A DNA stretch of 64,000 nucleotides from the NCBI RefSeq assembly GCF_013002705.1, contig NZ_JABEND010000008.1, positions 1 through 64,000 on the forward strand, written 5' to 3'. Below the pieces are notes generated by a model. It was not told the DNA's origin and made no database searches. It saw only the letters and a list, made by a program, of their open reading frames with translations. Of the stretch, positions 15,172-24,367 are shown piece by piece. This DNA comes from Nakamurella aerolata (GTDB lineage Bacteria > Actinomycetota > Actinomycetes > Mycobacteriales > Nakamurellaceae). Position 1 is the stretch's first letter, and each line of letters begins with the position of its first letter. The position numbers were made by a program, and so were the translations under genes.

Positions 15172-17306
15172 CGTCCCAGGCGACCGGGCTGATCCCTGAT
15201 CCGACGGCGGGCTCGCTCGACCCCGACAACACGACAGTCGCCGTCGGCGCCGTCGGCGCCGGCGACTCCGGCGAACCGGCGGCTCCGGCACGCGACAGCC
15301 AGCAGCGCCGGCGCGGCTTCGTGCGCAGGTTCGTCCGCAAACCGGTTGCCATGACGGCCTTCTGCTGGCTGGTGATCGTGGTGCTCGGGTGTGTGTTCGC
15401 GCCGCTGCTTGCCCCCTACGGCCCGGAGGACCAGGACCTGATGGCGGCGCTGAGCACACCGAGCGCCGCGCACCCGCTGGGCGCCGGCGAACTCGGCCTC
15501 GACGTGCTGAGCCGGCTGCTCTACGGCGGCAGGATCACCCTGCTCGGGGTGCTGATCTCGTGCACGGTGTTCGCGGTGCTCGGGGTGCTGGCCGGGATGA
15601 TCGCTGGTTTCCGCGGCGGCTGGGTCGACCGGCTGGTGATGTGGCTGGCCAACCTGGCTTTCGCGCTGCCCGCGGTGATCATCCTGCTGGTGGTGTTGGC
15701 GATCTTCCCGAACAACGAGACCGCCGCCATGGTGGCGCTCGGCATTCTCGGGGCTCCGGGGCTGGCCCGCATCGTGCGGTCGGTGACGCTCGGGTTGCGC
15801 GAGGAGCTGTACGTCAAGGCAGCGCGGCTGTCTGGTCTCGGCACCGGCACCATCCTGCGGCGGCACCTGCTACCGAGGTTGGCCGGCCCGATCATCGTGC
15901 AGGTGTCGCTGTTCGGCGCCGCCGCCGTCGGTCTCGAGACCGGGCTCGGGTTTCTCGGGCTCGGCGTCACCACCGCCACCTGGGGGACGCTGGCGGCCGA
16001 GGCCAACTCTCGGCTCGCCGATCAGCCGTGGCTGCTGGTGCCGACCGGGTTCGTCATCATCACCTTCATCCTGGCGCTCGGACTGCTCGGCGACGGCATC
16101 CGCGACACCCTCGCGGAGCGATACTCGTTGCAGCCAAGCAAGAAGCGGCGCAGGCGCAGATCCGCACCGGCCGACGGCGCCGCGGTGCGGCCCGACGCGC
16201 ACCGGCAGCGGAAGGCCCGCCCGGCAGCCGCCGCCTCAGCAGCCGCCGACTCGACAGCCGACGCCGCAGGCCGTGCCACCGATGTGGACGGTGCACCGGA
16301 CCCGCTGCTTCAGGTCGACGGGCTGACGGTCGCCTTCCCGAACCAGGACGGCTGCGAACTCACCGTGGTGCAAGACGTGTCGTTCAGCGTCGGCGCCGGC
16401 GAGGCCGTCGGCATCGTCGGCGAGTCCGGCTGCGGCAAGACCGTGACAGCGTCGGCCATTCTGGGGCTGCTGCGCGGCGGCGGCCGGATCACGGCCGGTT
16501 CGGTGCGGCTGGACGACACCGAGCTGACCACCGCGGACGCCGCCACCATGCGGTCGGTCCGTGGTGGCCGGATCGGTTGGATCTCCCAGGATCCGATCGC
16601 CTCGCTCGATCCGTCGTTCACCGCGGGGCACCATCTGGTCGAGGCGATCAGGGTGCACCGCGGTGGGAGCAAAGCGGTTGCCAGACAACGCGCCCGCGAG
16701 CTGCTTGAGCTGGTCCGCATCCCCGATCCGGAACGGATGCTGCGCTCGTACCCGCACCAACTCTCCGGCGGGATGGCGCAGCGGGTCGGCATCGCGTGCG
16801 CGCTGGCCTGCGATCCGCAGCTGGTGATCGCCGACGAGCCCACCACCGCGCTGGACGTCACCGTGCAGGCCGACATCCTGCAGCTGCTGCGAACGCTGCA
16901 GGCGTCCGGCACCGCGGTGATCCTGGTGACGCACGACTGGGGAGTACTCGCCGACCTGTGCCAGCGCGCGGTGGTGATGTACGCCGGTGAGGTGATCGAA
17001 CAGGCCCCGTTGCAGGAGTTGATCGACCGCCCGGCGCACCCCTACACCCGTGGCCTGTTGCGGTCGAACCCGCACCAGGCGGTGCGCGGCGAACCGTTGC
17101 CCACCGTTCGCGGCACCGTCCCGGCACCGAGCCACTGGCCGGCCGGGTGCCACTTCGCCGACAGGTGTGAGCTGGCGACCAGCGTCTGCCGCGCCGAACC
17201 CGTGACGCTGCACCGGGTTTCCGCCGAGCGGAGCAGCCGCTGCCTGCGCATCGACCAGCTGCTGCCGCGGCCCGACGTTGAACAGGTGGCCGGCCATGCC
17301 CGCTGA
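15168..17306 (+). CDS. Peptide ABC importer, DppC permease fused to DppD ATPase
   Basis: 712-residue natural fusion. Residues 1-325 are the second permease: OppC_N segment FVRKPVAMTAFCWLVIVVLG, then a BPD_transp_1 domain with LYVKAARLSGLGTGTILRRHLLPRL as the coupling loop. A basic Ala-rich linker (about 325-380) leads to an ATPase with Walker A GESGCGKT (about 418-425), signature LSGGMAQR, Walker B LVIADEPTTALD, and the C-terminal oligopeptide/dipeptide cysteine region (CHFADRCELATSVC) that often carries an Fe-S cluster. One open frame with no frameshift. Such permease-ATPase fusions are known in actinobacteria. The linker keeps one ATPase tethered; the other is encoded next. Confidence 0.93.
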   Translation: MTSQATGLIPDPTAGSLDPDNTTVAVGAVGAGDSGEPAAPARDSQQRRRGFVRRFVRKPVAMTAFCWLVIVVLGCVFAPLLAPYGPEDQDLMAALSTPSAAHPLGAGELGLDVLSRLLYGGRITLLGVLISCTVFAVLGVLAGMIAGFRGGWVDRLVMWLANLAFALPAVIILLVVLAIFPNNETAAMVALGILGAPGLARIVRSVTLGLREELYVKAARLSGLGTGTILRRHLLPRLAGPIIVQVSLFGAAAVGLETGLGFLGLGVTTATWGTLAAEANSRLADQPWLLVPTGFVIITFILALGLLGDGIRDTLAERYSLQPSKKRRRRRSAPADGAAVRPDAHRQRKARPAAAASAAADSTADAAGRATDVDGAPDPLLQVDGLTVAFPNQDGCELTVVQDVSFSVGAGEAVGIVGESGCGKTVTASAILGLLRGGGRITAGSVRLDDTELTTADAATMRSVRGGRIGWISQDPIASLDPSFTAGHHLVEAIRVHRGGSKAVARQRARELLELVRIPDPERMLRSYPHQLSGGMAQRVGIACALACDPQLVIADEPTTALDVTVQADILQLLRTLQASGTAVILVTHDWGVLADLCQRAVVMYAGEVIEQAPLQELIDRPAHPYTRGLLRSNPHQAVRGEPLPTVRGTVPAPSHWPAGCHFADRCELATSVCRAEPVTLHRVSAERSSRCLRIDQLLPRPDVEQVAGHAR

Positions 17307-18693
17307 TCTCACCATTGCAACCGGGGCACGCACCGTGCCGCAGCCTGCACCGACCCCGCTACTGGAGGTCAGCGACCTGGAGATCGCCTATCGCTCCCCT
17401 GGGTTGTCCCGTGAGGCGACGGCGAGCGGAGGCAACGAGCCCCGGAGCGAGGCACGAGCGCAGGGGCGAGGCCCGCAGCGAGCGCGGAGCCGAACAATCA
17501 GGCCCCGTGAGGCGACGGCGAGCGGAGGCAACGAGCCCCGGAGCGAGGCACGAGCGCAGGGGCGAGGCCCGCAGCGAGCGCGGAGCCGAACAATTAGACA
17601 CAGGCGGGGCGTCAAGCAAGCGGTGCAAGGGGTTTCGTTTCAGGTGAGTGCTGGCGAGGTGCTCGGCCTGGTCGGCGAGTCCGGCTCCGGCAAGTCGAGC
17701 ATCGGCAACGCCATTGCCGGGCTGGTCCCGGTGAGCGGCGGCCGGATCGTGTTCGACGGGCAGGACATCACCGGCGCCGGACGGCGGCAACGCAAGGAGT
17801 TGGCCAGGCGGATTCAGCTGATTTTCCAGGATCCCTACGGTTCGATGAACCCGGCCCGCACGGTGGCCGACACCGTGGGAGAAGCGTTGCGGTACAACCT
17901 CGAGCTGTCGCAGCGCGAAGTCACCGAGCGGACGCTGACCGCGCTCGATGACGTCGGCCTGCCGCCGGAGGCAGCGCAGCGGTACCCCGGCCAGTTCTCC
18001 GGAGGGCAACGCCAGCGCATCGCGATCGCCAGGGCCATCGCGATGGAACCGGAGTTCATCGTCTGCGACGAGGTGGTCAGTGCTCTTGACCTGTCGGTGC
18101 AGGCGCAGGTGCTGGGTGTGCTGGCAGACCTGAAGCGGCGCAAGGGATTGTCGTACCTGTTCATCTCGCACGATCTGTCGGTGGTGCGCTATCTCTCCGA
18201 CCGGATCGCGGTGCTGCTGAACGGGCGGCTGCTGGAACTCGGTGCCGCCGAACAGGTCACCGCGGCGCCGGGCCATCCCTACTCCGATCTGCTGCTGGCG
18301 GCAGCGCCGGTGCCGGACCCGGCAGAGCAGACCCGCCGCCGGGAGCGGTACACCGCGCGCAGCCGGCCTCGCGGCGGAGCAGAGGGCCACACCGGCGGTT
18401 GCGTCTTTGCCGCGCGCTGCCCCTACGTGCTCGACGCCTGTCTGGCCGCGCAACCGGCGCTGCAGCCGCGAACCGACGGCGGCGCCGACGCCTGCCTGCG
18501 TTCCGGCGAGTGGCAGGCCATCGCGACCAGAACCGCCGAGCCGGCCCTCACCGGGAAAACCGGTGCGCAGCCAGCGATCACAGCCAGCGGCGCGGCCGGC
18601 GCGTCCCGCGCACCGAGCGCACCGAGCGCACCGAGCGCACCGAGCGCACCGAGCGTGAAGAACACCGTAGGCAAGGAGCAGCACCCGTCGTGA
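17296..18693 (+). CDS. Peptide ABC importer, DppF-like ATPase carrying an in-frame duplicated repeat
   Basis: 465-residue ATPase. Seen: LLEVSDLEIAYRS start, Walker A GESGSGKS (about 126-133), signature FSGGQRQR, Walker B FIVCDEVVSALD, and the C-terminal Cys-rich GGCVFAARCPYVLDAC segment. Odd: between the A-loop strand (about 30-36) and the Walker A strand lie two 32-residue copies of an Arg/Ala/Glu segment beginning REATASGGNEPRSEAR (about 38-101), where the family normally has a short beta-hairpin. The C-terminus ends in an (APS)6 tract. Start ATG 17296 overlaps the previous gene by 11 bp. The frame is intact, so the protein may still function with an extended surface loop. Confidence 0.88.
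   Translation: MPADLTIATGARTVPQPAPTPLLEVSDLEIAYRSPGLSREATASGGNEPRSEARAQGRGPQRARSRTIRPREATASGGNEPRSEARAQGRGPQRARSRTIRHRRGVKQAVQGVSFQVSAGEVLGLVGESGSGKSSIGNAIAGLVPVSGGRIVFDGQDITGAGRRQRKELARRIQLIFQDPYGSMNPARTVADTVGEALRYNLELSQREVTERTLTALDDVGLPPEAAQRYPGQFSGGQRQRIAIARAIAMEPEFIVCDEVVSALDLSVQAQVLGVLADLKRRKGLSYLFISHDLSVVRYLSDRIAVLLNGRLLELGAAEQVTAAPGHPYSDLLLAAAPVPDPAEQTRRRERYTARSRPRGGAEGHTGGCVFAARCPYVLDACLAAQPALQPRTDGGADACLRSGEWQAIATRTAEPALTGKTGAQPAITASGAAGASRAPSAPSAPSAPSAPSVKNTVGKEQHPS
17408..17600 (+). repeat. Tandem 96-bp repeat inserted in an ABC ATPase gene
   Basis: Two head-to-tail copies with an exact 96-bp period; GTGAGGCGACGGCGAGCGG begins at 17411 and again at 17507. They are identical over about 95 bp apart from C17499/T17595. 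The unit is rich in GAGC/GAGGC and reads through as protein because 96 is a multiple of three. Composition and phase differ from the neighbouring codons. It looks like an intergenic repeat element that entered the gene and then duplicated. Confidence 0.9.
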
Positions 18694-19838
18694 GCTACCC
18701 ACAGCTGGAGCCGGAGGTGGCCGCCCACCTGGCCGCGGAGGAGCCGGCCCCGGTCGGCATCGAGGCCGACATCGCCATCGAGCGCGCGCACGTGCAGCGC
18801 CAGTTGGCCAGGCACTTCGCGGCGTTCGCGCTCCCTGGACCCGAGATGGCGTCGGTGGTCGACCATCGGGTGCCGGTGCCAGGGTTCCGGACCGCCGACG
18901 GCACCCACGCCCCGCCCGGTGCCATTACCGTGCGGTGCTACCGACCGCTGGGCGCCGACGGGCCGGACGGCCAGCTCGGCGGCCCCGGTACCGGCCGGTT
19001 GCCGGTGCACGTGCTGCTGCACGGCGGCGGCTGGTCGACCGGAAGCATCGACGATGCGGTGTCCGATGCTTCCGCCAGGCACCGCGCCGACACCGCTCGC
19101 TGCGTGGTGCTGGCACCCGAATACCGGCTGGCGCCCGAGCATCCGTATCCGACCGCGGTGCACGACGTGGTGGCGGTGCTCGACTGGCTGCCGAGCGTTG
19201 CCGATGCGCTCGGCGCCGACGCCGGCACCGTTGTGCTGGGCGGGTCGTCGGCCGGGGCCAACCTGGCTGCGGCGGCAGCACTGGCCGGGCCGCGACGTCC
19301 GGAGCTGGCCGGGCTGCTGCTGGAGGTGCCGGCGCTCGACCTGACCGGCGAGACCATGCTGGCCGCCGCCAGCCGGTTGGACCTGCCGCCGGGGCTGGAC
19401 CTGGACGAGGTCGGCATCGGGCAGCTGATGATGCGGTACTTCGGCAGCCGGGACCGTTGGGTCGCACACCGGGAGGAACCGACCGCCTCGCCATTGTTGG
19501 CCCCCGACCTGTCGGGACTGCCACCGGTGGCGGTGCAGGTCGGTGGCTTGGATCCGTTGCAGGAGGACGGGTTACGGTTCGCCGAGCGGGTGGCGGGCAC
19601 CGGCACCCCGGTGTGGCGCCGGGTTTATCCCGGCGCCCTGCACGGCTCGCCGATTCTCAACCGGAGTTGGCCGACCGGGCGGCGTTGGCACGACGATGCG
19701 CTGCGGGTGCTGACCGAGCTGTTGCACGGTTCGGCGCCGAGCAGACCCAGCCCGGTCGACACCGCGGACGCCCTGCGCGACTCCGGCTGGATCACGGGGG
19801 ACGACAGGAGCGGCACCCCGGCCGCATACCATTCATGA
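18690..19838 (+). CDS. HSL-family (HGGG) alpha/beta-hydrolase esterase
   Basis: 382-residue cytoplasmic esterase. Seen: oxyanion motif HGGGW, CVVLAPEYRLAPEHPYP, nucleophile elbow GGSSAGANLA, acid in VQVGGLDPLQEDG and His in GALHGSP; this order defines the hormone-sensitive-lipase class. The GTG overlaps the ATPase stop (GTGA at 18690-18693), so it is translated with the importer. It probably hydrolyses an ester or amide in what the importer brings in. No signal peptide. A second, different HSL enzyme lies two genes on. Confidence 0.88.
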   Translation: MSYPQLEPEVAAHLAAEEPAPVGIEADIAIERAHVQRQLARHFAAFALPGPEMASVVDHRVPVPGFRTADGTHAPPGAITVRCYRPLGADGPDGQLGGPGTGRLPVHVLLHGGGWSTGSIDDAVSDASARHRADTARCVVLAPEYRLAPEHPYPTAVHDVVAVLDWLPSVADALGADAGTVVLGGSSAGANLAAAAALAGPRRPELAGLLLEVPALDLTGETMLAAASRLDLPPGLDLDEVGIGQLMMRYFGSRDRWVAHREEPTASPLLAPDLSGLPPVAVQVGGLDPLQEDGLRFAERVAGTGTPVWRRVYPGALHGSPILNRSWPTGRRWHDDALRVLTELLHGSAPSRPSPVDTADALRDSGWITGDDRSGTPAAYHS

Positions 19839-20008
19839 CGCGCCAACCGACACCGGGAGCGGACCGCACGCCGGCCGACAGAGCCAGGCGAGCGCGTCGA
19901 GTCGGCGCCGCGTCCGGGGCCGCGGCCGGCCGCGTTGGTCGCGGTGGGTCCGAACGGACCAACCCACAGCAGCCCGGAGCGCGGACCGGCGCGACGAGGC
20001 GATCAGCG

Positions 20009-21037
20009 ATGGCAAAACAGCCGGCATCCAAGCGCACCCCCGCAACCATCTACGACGTGGCCGAGCGGGCCGGCGTCTCGATCGCCACGGTGTCGCACGC
20101 GCTGAACCGCCCGGAAAAGGTGTCGGACGCGACCCGCACCAAGGTGATGGACGTCGTCGACGAGCTGCAGTTCGTTCCGAAGGCGGCGGCGGTCAGCCAC
20201 GCGCGGCGCGGCGTCGGGCGCATCGGGGTGGTTGCCCCGTTCACCTCGTACTCCTCGTACAGCGTGCGCCTTGCCGGGGTGCTCAGCGGCTTCGCCGAGT
20301 CTGCGGTCGACGTTGTGGTGTTCGACCATCCGTCGGTGGCGGCGGCGAGCTCGCCGCTGTTGTCCGCGCTGCCCACCACCGGCCGGCTGGATGCCTTGCT
20401 GATCATGGGGATTCCGCTGGATGAGGCGATGGCGCAGCGGTTGCGCTCGCGCCGGATGCCGACGGTGCTGGTGGACAGCTACCACGAGGAGTTCCCGACG
20501 GTCAACGTCGACGACGAGCTCGGTGGGCTGCTGCTGGGGCGGCACCTGGTGCAGCGCGGCCACCAGCGGATCGCGTATGTGGCCGAGCAGCAGGCCTCAC
20601 CCGACTACCTGTCCCCCGGCCAGCGCCGAGTGATCGGGGTCGGTAAGGCGTTGGCCGAGGCCGACCTGCCCGGCGACGCGCTCGGGTTGATCTTCACCGA
20701 GACCGCCGATCTGGCGGGCGGACGCGCCGCCGCCGATACCGTTGCCTCCACCGCCGACCGGCCGACGGCGTTGGTGGCGCACCACGACCACCTGGCCGCC
20801 GGCTTGCTGGCCGGGCTGCGGGAAGCGCAGGTGTCGGTGCCGGGGGACGTGGCGGTGGCCGGCTACGACGGCTCCGAGCTGGCCGACGCGCTCGGGCTCA
20901 CCACCATGCGCCAACCGTTGGGAGAGACCGGATATACCGCCTCGCGGCTACTGCGCGAGGCCATCGACACCGACGGTGACGCTCCGGTGCGCCACGTGAT
21001 GCTGGTACCCGAGTTGATTCAGGGAGAAACCACATGA
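20009..21037 (+). CDS. LacI-family transcriptional regulator
   Basis: 342-residue repressor. Seen: LacI helix-turn-helix TIYDVAERAGVSIATVSHALN at about 13-33 with hinge VPKAAAVSHARRGVG, then a periplasmic-binding-protein-like effector domain (RIGVVAPFTSYSSYS, GRHLVQRGHQRIAYV, DVAVAGYDGSELADALGLTTMRQP). Start ATG 20009 gives the usual LacI length; ATG 19835 overlaps the esterase stop (ATGA) and would add 58 Arg/Ala-rich residues, so it cannot be excluded. It probably controls this cluster in response to an imported compound. The effector pocket cannot be predicted. Confidence 0.88.
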   Translation: MAKQPASKRTPATIYDVAERAGVSIATVSHALNRPEKVSDATRTKVMDVVDELQFVPKAAAVSHARRGVGRIGVVAPFTSYSSYSVRLAGVLSGFAESAVDVVVFDHPSVAAASSPLLSALPTTGRLDALLIMGIPLDEAMAQRLRSRRMPTVLVDSYHEEFPTVNVDDELGGLLLGRHLVQRGHQRIAYVAEQQASPDYLSPGQRRVIGVGKALAEADLPGDALGLIFTETADLAGGRAAADTVASTADRPTALVAHHDHLAAGLLAGLREAQVSVPGDVAVAGYDGSELADALGLTTMRQPLGETGYTASRLLREAIDTDGDAPVRHVMLVPELIQGETT

Positions 21038-22149
21038 GCACTACACCATCGACCGGCCAGGTCGACACGGATCGGATCGCACCGTCGCCGATCGCCGGGG
21101 TGGCCGGCGACGTCCCGCTACCTGAGGATCTGGCGACGCTGGTGGCCGCCGCCGCCGAGCAGTTCGCCGATCGGGCACCGGCCGGCTGGCCGGCCCCCCG
21201 CGGTGGCCGGCCGTCCCTGCCGTGGTTGACCGAGGTGGCCGCCTATCGCGCACAGCACGACGCGGCGGCGCTGCTGTCCCAGCGGGCCTCCGGCGCTCCG
21301 GTTCCCGAGGTGCAATCGGTTCGGTACCAACAGATCCCGTTGCCGGCTGCCGCCGACCAGGCGCCCAGCGGGGCAGCCCAACCGGCCGCGCTGACCGGCC
21401 GGGTGTACCGGCCGAACGGCGCCGGCCCACATCCTGCCATTCTGGTGTTTCACGGCGGCGCGTTCTGGATGGGCGGCGGCGCAACGGGTTTCGCCCTCAA
21501 CGATGCGCTGTGCCGGGAGCTGTGCGCCGGGGCGAACGCCGTCGTGGTGAACGTCGATTACCGGCTCGCACCGGAGTTCGCTTGGCCGGCACAGACCGAC
21601 GACGGTGCCGCCGCGTTGCGCTGGGTGCATCGCAACGCGTCCGAGCTGAACGTTGACCCGCAACGGGTTGCGGTGCTCGGGATCAGCTCAGGCGGGCACC
21701 TTGCCGCCTCGCTGGCCACCCGGCTGGTCCGTCAGCACGGCGCCCCCGGCGACGGGGAGCTGCCCCCGCTGGCCGCCCAGTTTCTGATGGCGCCGGCGCT
21801 CGACGTGTCGCTGCAGCGAGCGGCGACCACCGACGCCGAGCGGGCCGAGCTGACGGCGCTGCTGTCGCTGTACTTCGCGCCGGACTTTCCCCGCGGCGTC
21901 GACGTGGACAACCCCGAGGTGTCACCGGGATACGCACCCCCGTCCGGCCTGCCGCCGACGGTGCTGATCGCCGGCGACTTCGACCCGGTCTCGGCGCAAT
22001 GCCGGCCGTACGCCGAAAAGCTTGCCGGGGCAGGCGTTCCGGTCACGCTGCTGCGATACCCGATGACGCACACGGTGGCCACCCCGCAGACCTACGCCAG
22101 GGTCAATGCCGACCTGGTCGCCCAGGCGCGCCGCCTGCTCGCCCGCTGA
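21034..22149 (+). CDS. HSL-family (HGGG) alpha/beta-hydrolase esterase, second copy
   Basis: 371-residue esterase of the same class as the gene at 18690 but clearly diverged. Seen: HGGAFWMGG oxyanion motif, NVDYRLAPEFAWPAQTDDG, nucleophile elbow GISSGGH, acid in IAGDFDPVSAQ and His in MTHTVATP. Its ATG overlaps the LacI stop (ATGA), so the run from the importer through both esterases and LacI appears to be one polycistron. The longer N-terminus (about 70 residues) may form a cap. Having two esterases suggests substrates with more than one ester or acyl group, which is inference. Confidence 0.88.
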   Translation: MSTTPSTGQVDTDRIAPSPIAGVAGDVPLPEDLATLVAAAAEQFADRAPAGWPAPRGGRPSLPWLTEVAAYRAQHDAAALLSQRASGAPVPEVQSVRYQQIPLPAAADQAPSGAAQPAALTGRVYRPNGAGPHPAILVFHGGAFWMGGGATGFALNDALCRELCAGANAVVVNVDYRLAPEFAWPAQTDDGAAALRWVHRNASELNVDPQRVAVLGISSGGHLAASLATRLVRQHGAPGDGELPPLAAQFLMAPALDVSLQRAATTDAERAELTALLSLYFAPDFPRGVDVDNPEVSPGYAPPSGLPPTVLIAGDFDPVSAQCRPYAEKLAGAGVPVTLLRYPMTHTVATPQTYARVNADLVAQARRLLAR

Positions 22150-22161
22150 ATCGCTGCCGGT

Positions 22162-24324
22162 TCAGAGATTCTCGATCTCCAGATCGGGCAGCGGGTCGGC
22201 CGGGGTGAACCCGAAAACCCTGCCGTAGAAGGACAACTCGCTCTGAATGGAGTCGGTGACCGCCTCCGCTCCACGGAAGCCGTGACCCTCCCCCTGGTAG
22301 ATGCGCAGCGCCACCGGCAGTCCCTTGGCCCGCACCGCTGCAGCCATCTGCTCGGCCTGATTGGGTGGCACCACTTTGTCGTCGGCACCCTGCAGCACCA
22401 ACAGCGCGCTGGACAGCTGATCGACGTGGTGGATCGGGGACCGGTCGCGATAGCGTTGCCGCTGCTGCGGATACGGCCCGACCAACCCGTCCAGATACCT
22501 TGACTCGAACTTGTGGGTGTCGGTGGCCAGCATCTCGAGGTCGCCGATGCCGTAGCGGGACACCCCGGCGGTGAACACGTCCCTGAAGGTCAACGCCGCC
22601 AGCGTTGTGTAGCCACCCGCGCTGCCGCCCTTGATCGCCAGCCGCTTGCCGTCCACCCGGCCCTGCTCCGCCAGAGCCGTTGCGCCCGAACAGCAATCGT
22701 CAACATCGACAACACCCCAGGTGCCCTGCAGCCGGTCGCGGTAGGCCCTGCCGTAGCCGGTGCTGCCGCCGTAGTTGACGTCGAGCACCGCGATTCCCCT
22801 GCTGGTCCAGTACTGCAGCGGCAGCTTCAACGCCGGCGACGTGGCCGCGGTGGGACCGCCGTGGCTGAGCACCACCAGCGGCGGCAACTCGGCAGGGTCG
22901 GTGTCGACGTCAGGATTCACCGGCGGATAGAAGAACCCGAAGGCGGTGGCACCGTCCGGCGTCGTCCACGACACCGGCTCGGCCACCGACACCGCCGCCG
23001 GGTCGATCTGCACCTCGCTGGCCGCCCGCAGCACCTGCACCCGCGGCCCGGCCGGGCGCTGCGCCGGATCCCCGGCCCGCTCGACACGAATGATCGCCGG
23101 CAGCCGGTCGGTGAAACCGGCAAGGCAGACCAGGTCGTCGCCATCGGCGGCAAGGCCGTCCACCGAAGCGAGCGCAACGTCCAGCTCGGCGGCCGGCTCC
23201 GCGCCGATGACGTCCAGCCGCACCAGCGTCACCCCGGCCGGGTCGTGCCGACCGATCAACACCGCACCCGAGGCCGTCTGGGCCCAGGTGTGCTGCCCGA
23301 AAACCCATGCGGGGCCGGCACAATCGGCATCGACCGGATACAACGCCGTCGCCGCGCCGCTCGCCCCGTCCGCTCCGAAGGCGCTGTCGGGGTCGGTGGC
23401 GTACAGGTTCCAGAACCCGGTGCGGTCCGAGCACCAGGCCAACCGGTCGTCGGCCAGCCAGCCGATGTCCGCCACCGATACCGGCGCCCGATCGGTGCCG
23501 CCGTCCACCCGGGTGGCATCGGCCGCATCCGCGTCGCCGAGCCACAACGTGGAGTTGTCCCACGGCATGTTCGGGTGCTCCCAGCTCTGCCAGGCCAGCC
23601 GGTGCCCGTCCGGCGACAACCGCGGCGAGGCAACGAAATCGTGGCCGTCCACCAGCACATCGCCGCCGGTGGAAAGGGATTCGCCATCGAGGTCGATGCG
23701 GACCAGGGTGTTCACCGGCTCGGCCGGGCGGGAGAATCCTTCCGCCGCACCGGGTTCGCCGCCCGGCCCGCCGTTCTCCGCGGCGGCTGTGTCGGCAGCG
23801 GCGGCCGCGTCAGCAGCGTCGGAAGCTGCGGCAGCGGCATCGTCCCGGGATTCGGTCAGCCCGCGGTGGTCCTCGCGCACCGCGATCACCCGGCGGCGCG
23901 GCAGATCCAGCTGCAGGTCCGCATATCGCAGTAGCCGACCGGGCAGGTCGGGGGTGATCGGCCGCGGCTCACCAGCGCCGGGAGTACCGCTGCCGGGCGG
24001 ATCGATGACGTACACCCGGCCGTCGGCGAAATTGCTGAACACCACGGTGGAATCGGCCACCGCGTAGGCGCCGCCGCCGTATTCATGCACAGACGACCGC
24101 ACGTTGAACGGCGCCGGGGTGACGTCTTCGGTGGTCCCGTCAGGGCGCCGCCGCACCAGCACGCTGCGTCCCTGCTCGCTGGACCGGGACTCCAGCCAGT
24201 AGACGCTGGGCTCCACCGGCGCGTCCGGGTCGCTGTCGACCGACGGCGAGTCAAGGCCGATCGACCCTGCGGTCAACAACTCGATGGTGATCGGCGACGG
24301 CCAGCTTCCGTACGGGTCTGCCAT
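22162..24324 (-). CDS. S9-family prolyl oligopeptidase-type peptidase
   Basis: 720-residue peptidase. Seen: N-terminal beta-propeller (about 1-430) with repeated WLADDRLAWCSDRTGFWNLY-like blades; C-terminal alpha/beta hydrolase with S568 in GGSAGGYT, acid in GADDKVVPP and His in EGHGFRGAE. No signal peptide, so cytoplasmic. Start ATG 24324 is preferred; a GTG six bases earlier is also open. It is convergent with the importer cluster and could finish degrading imported peptides. An Ala/Asp-rich insert (DDAAAAASDAADAAAAADT) interrupts the propeller. Confidence 0.9.
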   Translation of the reverse strand: MADPYGSWPSPITIELLTAGSIGLDSPSVDSDPDAPVEPSVYWLESRSSEQGRSVLVRRRPDGTTEDVTPAPFNVRSSVHEYGGGAYAVADSTVVFSNFADGRVYVIDPPGSGTPGAGEPRPITPDLPGRLLRYADLQLDLPRRRVIAVREDHRGLTESRDDAAAAASDAADAAAAADTAAAENGGPGGEPGAAEGFSRPAEPVNTLVRIDLDGESLSTGGDVLVDGHDFVASPRLSPDGHRLAWQSWEHPNMPWDNSTLWLGDADAADATRVDGGTDRAPVSVADIGWLADDRLAWCSDRTGFWNLYATDPDSAFGADGASGAATALYPVDADCAGPAWVFGQHTWAQTASGAVLIGRHDPAGVTLVRLDVIGAEPAAELDVALASVDGLAADGDDLVCLAGFTDRLPAIIRVERAGDPAQRPAGPRVQVLRAASEVQIDPAAVSVAEPVSWTTPDGATAFGFFYPPVNPDVDTDPAELPPLVVLSHGGPTAATSPALKLPLQYWTSRGIAVLDVNYGGSTGYGRAYRDRLQGTWGVVDVDDCCSGATALAEQGRVDGKRLAIKGGSAGGYTTLAALTFRDVFTAGVSRYGIGDLEMLATDTHKFESRYLDGLVGPYPQQRQRYRDRSPIHHVDQLSSALLVLQGADDKVVPPNQAEQMAAAVRAKGLPVALRIYQGEGHGFRGAEAVTDSIQSELSFYGRVFGFTPADPLPDLEIENL

Positions 24325-24367
24325 GCGCACAGTTCTACCCGACGCCGGCCCAAGCCGGTGCCGCGGC

